The notes under the pieces were generated by a model, which saw nothing but the letters and a program-made list of their open reading frames with translations, did not search any database and had not been told where the DNA came from. Below, piece after piece: positions 10,101 through 19,329 of a DNA stretch of 64,000 bases. Positions within the stretch are counted from its first letter, which is position 1; the number at the start of each line of letters is the position of its first letter. The position numbers were made by a program, and so were the translations under genes. This DNA comes from Gnetum montanum (lineage: Eukaryota > Streptophyta > Gnetopsida > Gnetales > Gnetaceae), in contig MNCI01029592.1 in assembly GCA_015680685.1 (NCBI GenBank), forward strand, positions 121,742-185,741, read 5' to 3'.

Positions 10101-12442
10101 TTCCCACTAGGATAGGGAAGGAATTAGGCCATTGTGAGGAAGTTTTGGAGTGGCTTGATGCCAACATGGGCCACTCTGGAATTTCCATGAATGGCTTCAT
10201 GAACCTTGATACAAAGAAGTCATATCCTTTATTTAGGTCTCATGTATTTCCTAAACTATTATCACAAAAGAAGGTGATTGGCATAGTGTAGGGGTGGACC
10301 TTTAAGAAGGTCTTGATGGATGACACTTGGTTCAACTAGGTAGCTACCTTGGCTATTAGGCTTTAGGAGGAGATCCTTAGACTCTGTGTAGACACTTCTA
10401 CAATAATCCACATGCACTTTGCATTTTTTGCAAGTTATTTGAAGAGGCTTTTGGAGTTTCTGGTGGTGTATAAGAATGTATGGTGGATTCTCCAAGACCT
10501 AAGCCAACTTTCTAAGCCTTGGATAAAGTACATTTATCCAATAGTGTAGGCCTAGAATTCACCAGAGGGGAATTGGTGATACACTATCCATTATTACTAA
10601 GAATCTTAATGTTAGGCAGTGTGAGTCCCCTTACAACATGAATGATGAAGAGCCTCTCACATTTCTAGTGAGCATCCTAGAGGCTAAGCAACTATGTAGG
10701 GAAGTTGAAGGGGTAGCTAGAGAGAAACTCAAGCAGCCTATCATGGAAGCACCATTGGCATCAAAGCAACCTACCCCAAAGAATCTTAAGTTTAAGCTTA
10801 GGCCATCATAGTAGGTAGTCATAGGTATTCTTTATGTAAGTTTGGTTGTTTTATGTTTTAAAATTTATGGCTACTTTGTGATTTCATGTGTTAACAAGTT
10901 TTCTATGTGCTATGGTTGTAGACGAACATCAAGCTATGACAACCCAAGCTACTACAAAGAAAGAACAAAGGAATGTAGAAGAGGCACTCCTAAAGCAACT
11001 TGAGGTTGAAGGGTTTGCTAATGTGGATATAAATGATCTAGACACCTTGTTCAGTGAGGCGGTGCTAGGTACATCCCCCATCATCAGCCTAAAGGAGGAA
11101 GAGGAGGAGGAGCCAAGTACACCCATGCCTTAAGATCTTTGTTATATCCTATTACTTAATTTTGGTTTTCATCCTAACCATTCAATGATTATTATTCTTA
11201 TAGTAATTCCTAAGTCACCAATGCAAGCCCCTATCCCTAAGTTTCATGTGAAACCATTGGTGTAGACCCCAGAAAAGGTGGAGTTCATGCATGGGATGGC
11301 TAAGAACATCATTTATCAATTGCAATAGGTTACACTCGAGATAGGTAAGGACTTCATTTTATGCACCTTAGTTGTTTGGCTATGTTATAGGATATGCCTA
11401 TGTTATGACTATCTTAGGTTGTACATTATGTTTATGGTTGTATTTCATGCTTATGTAGTGCCTTCTGTGGAGTGGGACCCTAACAGAGACATGGAGATTG
11501 ACTCCTTGCCTAAGCTTCCCTTTGATGTATCTAGTGTACCCTTATAGTTGTGTAAGACTACTACTGATCTAGCAATGTTGTGTGTAAAAAATTCATGAGA
11601 GCTAGAGACGTCCAATGAATCCCTATGGAAGGAAGTTGTGATCTTAAGAGAGAAGACTCAATGGCAAGAGGAAACTATTAGAGATTTCCAAGACCACAAG
11701 GCCTTTGTGGAAGCTCAAGTGGTTAACTCAGGAAAATTATAGACCAAGGAGATTACATGGGCCCACTGCTAGTATGTCATTTAGGACAAAGTAGCAATCT
11801 TATGGGAGATGGTGAAACAATGTATGAAGATGGATCTCATCTTCTAGAAGGTTGAGGACTAGAAAGATCACTATGCTTGGGTCCTAGAGTGGGGTAAGAA
11901 ACAAAAGGCCCACAAGTGACAGTACAAGGTAGATTAATGGGCCTACCTTAAGTGGCTCAAGAAGGAGTGGGTTGAAATATGAAAGAGAGAGTTGTTTATC
12001 TAGGGGATTCAAGTAGAGAGTGTTTATCAGCTTTTTGAGAGTACTCTCATGGTGGATCAATCCCCTACTTAGATTACCACTACTGCGAGTGAGACCTCTA
12101 CGTCTACTATGGCTAGAGAGCCACCTACTTGGACTACGGTAGATAGGATCAACATCCTTTCTGGTGTTGATCTTGGAGATTTTGATTGGGTCAACATGAT
12201 AGAGGACTAGATCCTCCATCATTTGAAGGAAGGCTTTCCACATCTACCCCTAGAAGTTATGGATCCAAAATCCTCATAGGTTTGATATATTTTATGTTTT
12301 CTATTTTTAGTTTTTGTTTATGGTTTTGGCTTTGGTTGCTAACTAGCTATGTGTTGTTGTATTTTAGGCATTAAAAGACATTAGTAGCCCCAGTGGTGAG
12401 GGTGGGAATGACCCACCACTTCCTTCTCTAGGCATGCCTTAG
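7149..12442 (+). pseudogene. Eight-exon antisense gene inside Tat-A (unrecognised protein, decayed)
   Basis: Exons inferred by comparison with Tat-B: 7149-7273, 8824-9266, 9364-9644, 9766-10824, 10922-about 11133, 11204-11344, 11459-12279, 12368-12442. They total about 3.1 kb, or roughly 1,050 codons. Most introns begin with GT and all end with AG. The exon 1-2 join gives LKSIL in both copies although it spans a 1.55-kb intron. Conserved blocks include LIIKFI, YPLFRS and FPKLL (exons 2-4), an acidic Glu-rich exon 5, a coiled-coil-like charged exon 7, and INILSGVDLG near the C terminus. Exon 7 alone has 14 stops (10 TAG, 3 TGA, 1 TAA). The family is not recognised. Other Tat-lineage elements such as Grande carry antisense ORFs, but placed after integrase. 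Confidence 0.8.
7274..8823 (+). other. First intron of the Tat-A antisense gene
   Basis: The intron begins AAG|GTAGGAAA and ends TTCATGTAG|GG. It is rich in T and TTTT runs, as plant introns are, and has only chance open frames. The Tat-B intron (45261-46534) begins AAG|GTAGGCCA and ends GTTGCAG|GG and shares similar sequence. This is the only long intron of the gene; the other six are about 70-120 bp. Confidence 0.72.
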
Positions 12443-12708
12443 CAACCTCCATCAGCTTAGTTTGTTGGCTATTATTAGCCAAGACTATGTTGTAGATGGT
12501 TATTGTTATTTTTTGATATTTGTGCCACATAGTGTGGCCATGGCCATGTATCCTATGGAAATTTTAAATTTAAATTTAAATTTTTGGTTTTATTTTTAGC
12601 TATATATATTGTTGTAATAAACATTGTAAATGTTGTGAATGGCTAGGTTGATGTTTTGGTTATAACATTAAATGGCTAATAAATGTGATAATAGGCTAAG
12701 CAAAAATA
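12443..12708 (+). other. 3' flank of the Tat-A antisense gene
   Basis: Downstream of the aligned stop, the text TGGCTATTATTAGCCAA has a counterpart in Tat-B near 50290 (TGGCTAGTGTTAGCCAA). It is a short inverted repeat, followed by AT-rich sequence including a run of AAATTTAAATTT. This probably represents the 3' untranslated region. No coding signal is seen. Confidence 0.4.
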
Positions 12709-12735
12709 AGTATAATAATAATAATAATAATAATA
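12709..12735. repeat. (TAA)n microsatellite
   Basis: An uninterrupted run of about eight ATA/TAA trinucleotides lies in the AT-rich 3' flank of the antisense gene. It is absent at the matching place in Tat-B. Confidence 0.9.
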
Positions 12736-12742
12736 AAGATGT

Positions 12743-12970
12743 TTGCTAGTTTTAGGCCATTTTGGGCATAGCTTATATTGTGTTGCTAGTTTAAGGCCAT
12801 AATGGGACATATTTTCAATTTAAAGTCTTAGCGAACTATGATGTCAGTTTAGAATCTTAGCTAACTATAATTTTTCCAGTTTAAGGGTATGGAGGGCTAT
12901 TTTGTATGATTATATTTTTTATTTTAAGGCCATGGAAGGCCATATTGCCAGTTTAAGGCCATAGCAGGCC
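12743..12970. repeat. Copies of the 29-bp cassette-flanking repeat, right side, Tat-A
   Basis: Six or so degenerate copies of GCYAGTTTAAGGCCWTAG-type units lie near 12743, 12783, 12815, 12845, 12878 and 12945. They occupy the position of the clean 29-bp array of Tat-B. They have the same orientation as the copies at 3090-3470. Confidence 0.72.
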
Positions 12971-13219
12971 CTTGTCAAAGAGCAACCTATATTTTTAGGC
13001 AATTTTATGTTTCAAGGCCTCTTTGATTTTTATAACATGAGTAAAAGTAAAGAAAAAGAAAGAGTGTAATAAGTAAAAATGAAAATGAAATTAGAAACTT
13101 AGGCTACATGCATAAAGAGTAAAATAAAGTATATAAAAAGGTATAGTGAATTAGGCTACATGGCTATCAGTGCGTCTGGTTATAAGGGCATGGGATGCTT
13201 AATGTTGAGGTGAACTTCA
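12971..13219. other. Cassette edge next to protease, Tat-A
   Basis: This A-rich stretch has AGTAAAA and GAAAATGAAA runs and no coding signal. On the minus strand it would be the start of the proposed intron: the candidate donor reads CACAA|GTGAAG at 13220. The aligned Tat-B site reads CATAA|GTAATA at 51033. Confidence 0.4.
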
Positions 13220-14129
13220 CTTGTGCAAATTCTTTCTAATCTTTGCAAGATTAGGGAATGAGTAAGGTCTACTTTACATAAGCGTATATTCACGATCCCC
13301 TTCATTGATAATGTTAAAAGGAGTTCATCCCATAATGTGTCTCATTACTTATTACTATCATCATTGGCTTTCTTGGGTTGTTGAATTTCATGGCTAATAG
13401 CTTCTTCTTGAAGCTCCACTTTAGAACCCTAATCTATGTTCAAATTGTTGATAGTAAGAGAAACCACATTACCACCATGAATGATGATTTCATGTCCCTT
13501 GTAAGGAAGGTGAATTTCTTGATGGATGGGTGAGGACATGGCCCATAATTAAGCTAACCATGGTCTCCCTAGGATAAGGTTGAACATTGGTGTCTCCTCC
13601 ACCACCAGGAAATTGGTAGTTATGGGGAATTATTCCCCTACAACAAAGTTTATGGATATGGATCCCTTGATAGCAACCCTCAATCCATTAAAATACTTGA
13701 GGACAATTGTTAATGTAGGTTGCATTTTCTCAATTAGGTCCAAGCATTCAACAATGGTGCATGGGATGACATTGGTTATGGCTTCATCATCAACATGCAC
13801 CTGATGCACTTTAAACTACCCTACATGTATGTTTATGAATAGAGAAGCCCTAGTTACTTCACCATTCTGGGGATTAACCTTGATTTTGCTATTGCAAAAT
13901 ATTGGGGGTGTTGACTTCTTCTCCCTTGATGATGTAGGGACCATCACTACATGGATGGATTCCTCATTAGCAGGGATGTCCTCACTAATGGGGATGGAAG
14001 TCAACATTTTGATTAACACCTTAAAATATGTGGCAGAAGTCATGATCAGGTCATAAAAGCTTAGAGATCTATTCTTCTACTTGAGGGATTTCTTGACTTG
14101 GTCTATTACACTAAGGATGTTTTTATCGT
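13220..14129 (-). pseudogene. Tat-A aspartic protease region
   Basis: This domain would cut the polyprotein. In sense order it shows a strand with VHVDDEAITNVIP (13800-13762), in the position of the catalytic D-D/T-G loop of Tat proteases, and FNLILGRPWLA (13586-13556), the conserved motif near the end of the domain. The Gly of the catalytic loop is replaced by Glu-Ala here, while Tat-B keeps VDDG, so this copy is inactive. The preceding open stretch (14043-13816) has a LTSIPISEDIPANEESIHVVMV segment shared with Tat-B. After the domain the frame runs to the proposed splice donor at 13220. Several TAG stops interrupt it. Confidence 0.75.
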
Positions 14130-16690
14130 TAGCCATGGGCTTATCACCTTGATTGTGCTTTACGTCCTCCATCTACCCTAAAATGTGAACTCTGGCTTTA
14201 GGTTGTGGTTGTTGTTGGGGATTTTCTTGATTTTTCTATTTGTGGGCTTTGGTGTCCTCCTATGGCTTGTTGGTTGAAATGGATTAAGCATAGGAGATCA
14301 TGGGTATAGTCAAAAGGGGATTGAGCTTTGGTGAATCCACTTCCTTTTGTGCCTATGTCTACTTGTTACCCTTACTACTAAGCTTTTGCTTATGCTTTTT
14401 CCTTTCCTTGGTTAAGCTTTTCTAGTTGTTAGTTGTTGGTTGTGAGGAAGAGATAGTAGAATTAGCCATCATAGGAGGTCATTGTGTAGTTTTTTGGGCT
14501 AAAACTATTTGGGTTGTATTAGGCTAAGGCACCTTGATGAAAAAGGATTCCTTAGAGGCATTTGTGATGGTACTCTTATGACAAAGGGGGATCTTGAGTT
14601 GGTGGAAGTTGAAGAAGTGCGTTCATCATAAGGGGGTACTTGGATCATGAATGGTTCTTGTAGGGATTTTCAATTGTCATCAATGTTGAATGTTGAAATA
14701 ATGTAAGGACTATTGTTAGCATTCAATGGGTCCTTATAGACTTGCATTGAATGGTTTTGTGACCAGGCTAGGTTGGAAGCATTCAAATCTAGCTTCCCTC
14801 TACATATCATCCTCTGCAGGTCATCCCTCAATGCAAGGTAGAAGTCTATGTCATGACTAGGAAATTAATGATAGTGGAAGAAGTAATCTAACTTCAAGTA
14901 CTTAGGAAGTTGAGGGTCTTCTTTCATTACTCTAGTGAGATCTTTGGCTATTTCATAGAGCCTATCATGCTTCTTTTGGGAAGATTTAGACATTTGTTTG
15001 TATTTAATACATCCTCTTTTCAAAAGTTGTTCTAAAAACATTGATGGTTTTAATGGCAATGTAGTGTATTTGGACTTGTTCATTCTTTCAAAATTAGGTC
15101 TAGTTGTCATTAATGTAGTAGCCCTAGAGATTAATGGTTGGTTACTATGGTCAGTAGTGAGGGACTTGGGTGGGTTGGCCCTTGGCCTCTGGTTTGTGAT
15201 ATTTGTTTCTTTGGTCACAGTTGCTATAGTTGTATTGTTTTATTTATTTTTCTCTTTGTCTCTCCATGCATGTTGATTTTTATATGCTACATAGGCTAGA
15301 TCATGATTGACCTTAGTAGCATCCTCTATATTCTTGGTTCAGGAAAATGCTTGGTTGAGGGATCGTGGGTTAAGGTAATAGAGCTTGAACTTGATAAAGT
15401 CATTCATCACTCTGTTAAATGTGGCCAACAAGTGGGCTTCAGCTATAGGCTTTGGTATTTCATTTACTAGTCCATTCCACCACTAGATGAACTTCTACAT
15501 GGGTTCTAGGGGCCCTTGCTTGACCTTCATGAGTTGGTCAAGCATTGTGTTAGGCTTCAAGTTATACTAGAAGTGGTTGAAAAACTTGGCAATCAAGTCC
15601 TCCAGAGAGGATATGGATCCCCTAGGTGATGCACAATACCAATCAAGTGCTTTCCTAGTCAAGAACATAGGGAAAATCCTCATGATGGTATGAAGCTATG
15701 GCTATAAGAGTAAGCATTCAAATTGAAAGGTAATAAGGTGACCATTGGAATTACTTCTTTATTACACTTGCTAAATTGGGGAATAGGGATACTAGGAGGA
15801 ATTTTTAAGGGTGGGACTATAGGATTGATGGGGTCATCATGATAGAAATTCATAATCTTGACAGTTTGTGAAGTAGAGGCTTTAAGCCTCTTGAAATTCT
15901 CTATTTGGTCTTGGATTATCTGGAAGGCTTGATCCAAGTCGTATGGTGGCCCTATTGGCTATGGGATTTGCACAAGGATTGTGACATTTGTTATGAGGCT
16001 TATGGCCTTGCTATGGGTTGCAAGACAGAAGGAAGTGGTTGCATTATGGTCATAGCTTGTGGGATAAACAAGGAAAAGGATGTTTGTGCCAGTACCTAAG
16101 GTGAAAATGGGATAAAGTGGGTGTATGATCCTTGAGTTTCTTGGGGTTCCATGGTGGACCCCACATGTATAGTTAATGGATTTATGGTGGTAAAAACCAC
16201 CATTGACAGTTGTACAAATCAAGGCTATGCAGTGAATGACATAAATGTGTTATAGGTTTTTGGCTATGGTGTTGATTGAGTTTGATGTGTGGCTATGCCT
16301 ATTTTAGGACTAGCTATGATAGGGCAAGAGGGAGTGGAAGATGGTAGCACCATGACCATGGAGAAAACAAAAGTGTTAGAGGAAGGAATTGTGACCTTGG
16401 GGGACATTTGTTGGAACAATTCTCCTAGGATGTTTTTAGGCTTAGATTCTGCCCTAAATTCATCTTCCTCCTCTTGTTGTTCTTCTAAGCTATGCGTATC
16501 ATCTTCTTCTTCCATTGTAATCAATTGACCTAGGATGTTGGCATAGATATTGGTTAGAGGTATTTGGTCATACAAGGAAGGGACATACTCTTTCCCATCC
16601 CAATGTATGAACTCTAACTCCCTCTTTACCTCTACTTGCACACGTGGAATCATGAGGCTAGCCTACATCTTGGTGCAAATGTAGTAATAA
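14130..16690 (-). pseudogene. Tat-A gag
   Basis: Gag forms the particle that packages the element RNA. In sense order there is an N-terminal part with MIPRVQVEVKRELEFIHW (16653-16600) and an acidic Glu-rich segment. A helix-rich piece (15937-15680) follows. The capsid-like core (about 15670-15350) includes FPMFLTRKALDWY and LEDLIAKFFNHF, which is the retrotransposon gag signature. A Lys/Gln/Ser-rich tail (14800-14130) has no clear zinc knuckle. The order and spacing match 54180-51910 of Tat-B. I take the start near the Met-Ile-Pro motif, but upstream sequence also aligns between copies, so the true start could be earlier. The frame is broken by many stops, mostly TAG. Confidence 0.75.
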
Positions 16691-17782
16691 TGGCCTTCAT
16701 TTATGGATGTAAATGAGGGTGAAGGGCAATTTGGTGGACTAGGACCTTCACTAGTGAGGGTGAAGGGCAATTTGGTGGACTATTGGAAAAACATGTCTAC
16801 TTTGTCAAAAATGGCTTGAAATAGGCTATAAAAGGAAAAAATAGAAGTAACTCCTAATAAGTGAAATTTAAAAATGATCAAAGGATATGAAAATGGCTGA
16901 AAATGGAGCACTTTCTATAATTAGTAAGTGGGGGAGTGGGGTTAGGTGGATTTACCTCTTTACCAGAAATAGAAAGTTGTAAAGTTGGTGTTAAGCCTCA
17001 TCTATGCTAGCATCTCAACTGCCTCTACGCTGGGTATGGAAAGGCGGAAAGAAGGGGGGGGGGGGGGGGGGGGGGGGGGGGGAACCTAAGGTAGTACATT
17101 CCCTGGNAGGCCTAAAATCAAAATAGAAAGTTGGTAACAAGCTTCACCAACACTAGCCCACTAATTGCCTCTACACTGGGTATGATAGGAGGGGAAAGAA
17201 GGGGGTGAGATGATGGGAATCTCACACCTTCTAATCCAATGTTGATGGGGAGAAAGGTTAAAAACTAAAGTGGAAAGTTAGTGTTTTTCCACTAAAATTT
17301 GTTTTAGTAGTCTGCCAATTTTCTCAACTTGGAAAGATGGGGAAAGTTAACTTCTAGAAGTTTGATGGTTTTTGGAAGGGTTGCACCATCCACTTTGGAA
17401 TCTAAAAACTATTGGTAGCAAAAAGTAGAAAAGGGGGAAAGATATCAATGCTAATTTTTGGTCTAAAAAACTTATAGCAACTACTATGAAAATTTACCAC
17501 CCACCCACCTACACTTCCATGCTGTAGTTTTGGTCATAGGGGAGGAATGGGCAGCATTGATTTTTTGAAGGCTTTGATGGGATGTCAATGTTGGCTTTGA
17601 AATTCACAACAACTATTGTTAAAATCTTGAAAACCCAAACACTTACAACTTCCATGCTAGACTTCAATTGCAAGGGGATGGTTACAATGTTATTTGATGC
17701 AAAAAAATCAAAGGTTTTGAAGCAACAAGTTACAAATTCTAGGATGAGAGGTAACATTGGCAATGATGGTCACAATATTGGG
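16691..17782 (-). other. Tat-A leader between 5' LTR and gag, with short repeats
   Basis: The leader holds a perfect 27-bp direct repeat (16714-16740 and 16755-16781). It also holds two diverged copies of a roughly 140-bp unit (about 16965-17092 and 17127-17210) that share CTCTACRCTGGGTATG and an A/G-rich end. The Tat-B leader instead has a 90-bp tandem array. No long conserved frame is visible. Ogre elements can encode an extra ORF in this place; I cannot support one here. Confidence 0.55.
17054..17092. repeat. 39-base poly-G run
   Basis: An uninterrupted run of 39 G follows GAA at the end of a leader repeat unit, and an isolated N lies 15 bases later at 17107. The second copy of the unit has only a short GGGGG at the same place. 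The length is therefore probably inflated by sequencing or assembly. Confidence 0.85.
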
Positions 17783-17815
17783 TGGAGGCCCTCCTTCTAG
17801 CACTAAGAAAATATT
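17783..17815 (-). other. Conserved palindromic block next to Tat-A 5' LTR
   Basis: The 20 bases at 17786-17805 match 55274-55293 of Tat-B at 18 positions. Both carry a near-palindrome of the form TTCTAG-YR-CTAGAA (diverged in Tat-A). This is where the primer-binding site should be. No stretch ending in CCA on the plus strand (a TGG start in sense) is seen within a few bases of the LTR, so the primer cannot be named. Confidence 0.45.
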
Positions 17816-19307
17816 TGCGATAGGAAAAATTGATCGCTAGAAAGACCAATAGATCTAGTGTAATAGTCCTCAAGCCTGAATCCCTAGGGCCTCTGGGAAA
17901 AATGATTCTGGTGTCCTTGGCTAGTTTGGTAGATAAACCAAGGACTTACAAAATGCAAAATGAGGTAGTAGAAATAGAATGCGAAAATGGATAACAAATC
18001 TGAATATATTTTGCACACAAAACCTAGAACTTAAAACTTTATTAAGAAAGAATAAAGAAGAAGTTAGAGAAATGTGTACAAATGGTGCCTGAGTGGGCAA
18101 CAGGGGGTTTCACTTGGATGGGGGTTCAGGATCCATTGAAGTATATGCAATCAACTTCACGAATTGGATGTCCTACGACTTTTGATGATATCAAACCTCA
18201 TGTGCCACTACTCTAGATCTACAATGTTGGAGATGGTTGGGGTTAAGAAGTGTGAAGAATCCAAGCTATCCAAGTATTCTATGCTAGGAGTTGGAAATCC
18301 TAGGAGTGCATCGTGGAGATTGAAAATTTACAAATGCTAAAGGGGATTATAAAGTCACAAGGTCACAGGGTTTCTACATTGGGTTTAAGAGGATACAAGT
18401 GCGGAAAATTGTAAGAACTCTTGAGTGCTTGAGAATGCCCAAGTGTAGAAGTATGAACAAATTATAAAAATTGTGTACCCAATGCTAATTGTTTGGGTTT
18501 GCAAAAGTGTGAAACCTTGAGAGAAATTGTTGAACTATATCAAAAAACTATTGAACCCCTAAATGGTGTTTAAGGCTGGTTTTTATAGGTTTTAGGCCAT
18601 GAATTGTATTGCAAATATGGTTTTAATTTGGGTACAAATTGGTTGCCAAACTATTACAATTTTGTTTCTGATATAGATGAAATGGGTGCCCAAATTTGAG
18701 GGGTTACTATATATGGTAAGTGCTTTCCCCCCATGGCTATTTTGTTTACTATAAATAGTAATGGGGACACACCTTTGACATTGAAGATAAATTTTTCATG
18801 TTGAGCCTTTTGCCATTCTTGCTAGAGTAGTTGGTCAAAATTGGAGTGCATGGAGCATTGAAATCTAGCTTTTGTGGCTTCTACATTGGGGGCATGAGAT
18901 TGCACGTTGTGAAGGGTGGGGGGGCGGGTTGTGTGGGATAGAGTTTCCAAGCTGAGGGAAAATCGCCCACTCCTCCACATTGAGGGTAGATGAGATTTAT
19001 CCCTTGTAAGTGTTTCTAGTGTAGAAAAATGTATACCCCCATTAAACCCATCAAATGTCCATTTTTGGCATTCCAAAAGGTAATTTTGACATTCCCAAGC
19101 CCAAATATAGATACTAGGTGACTTTTTGCACTTGGGGAATGAGGCGTTGAACACTTATGATACATTTTTCAGCTTCAAAAGTATGGGATGTGTGAGTTGC
19201 CCCTCATGTATTAAAATCTTCACATTTACAATGAAGTTTTACCTCAGGTTTCATGGGGTGAAAGTTACATGAAGAAAATTATCTCTATAATTTTTTGTGG
19301 TGTTTCA
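17816..19307 (-). repeat. 5' LTR of Tat-A
   Basis: Borders come from alignment to both Tat-B LTRs. The left end TGCGATAGGAAAAATTGA matches TGCAATTGGAAAAATTGG (35815) and TGCAACTAGAAGAAATGG (55303). The right end GGTGTTTCA matches 37547 and 57598. It is 1,492 bp long, TG...CA ended, and has a minus-strand TATAAAAA box. The U3 part contains TCCACATTGAGGGTAGATG-type text resembling the internal palindrome units of this same element. Confidence 0.85.
18580..18587 (-). promoter_or_regulatory. TATA box of Tat-A LTR
   Basis: The minus strand reads TATAAAAA inside CCTATAAAAACC. This is at the same place in the LTR as TATAAAAG in both Tat-B LTRs (36693 and 56736), so it is the likely U3 promoter. Confidence 0.7.
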
Positions 19308-19329
19308 ATCTCTTATCACTACTTGGCTG

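Larger units (their letters stand above)
1..19307 (-). mobile_element. Tat-A: giant Tat/Ogre-type Ty3/gypsy retrotransposon, 3' end outside window
   Basis: In minus-strand order this element has an LTR (19307-17816), leader, gag, protease, a cassette of about 10 kb, reverse transcriptase, RNase H, a second plant-type RNase H and integrase. Integrase runs off position 1, so the 3' LTR is not in the window. The second RNase H after the gypsy RNase H is the hallmark of the Tat/Ogre lineage. The layout matches Tat-B segment by segment; position 1 corresponds to about 39236 there. All frames are broken, so this is a dead copy. Its right border lies inside the third ORF of Athila element 5, which suggests insertion there. 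Boundary confidence is high on the right and unknown on the left. Confidence 0.88.
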
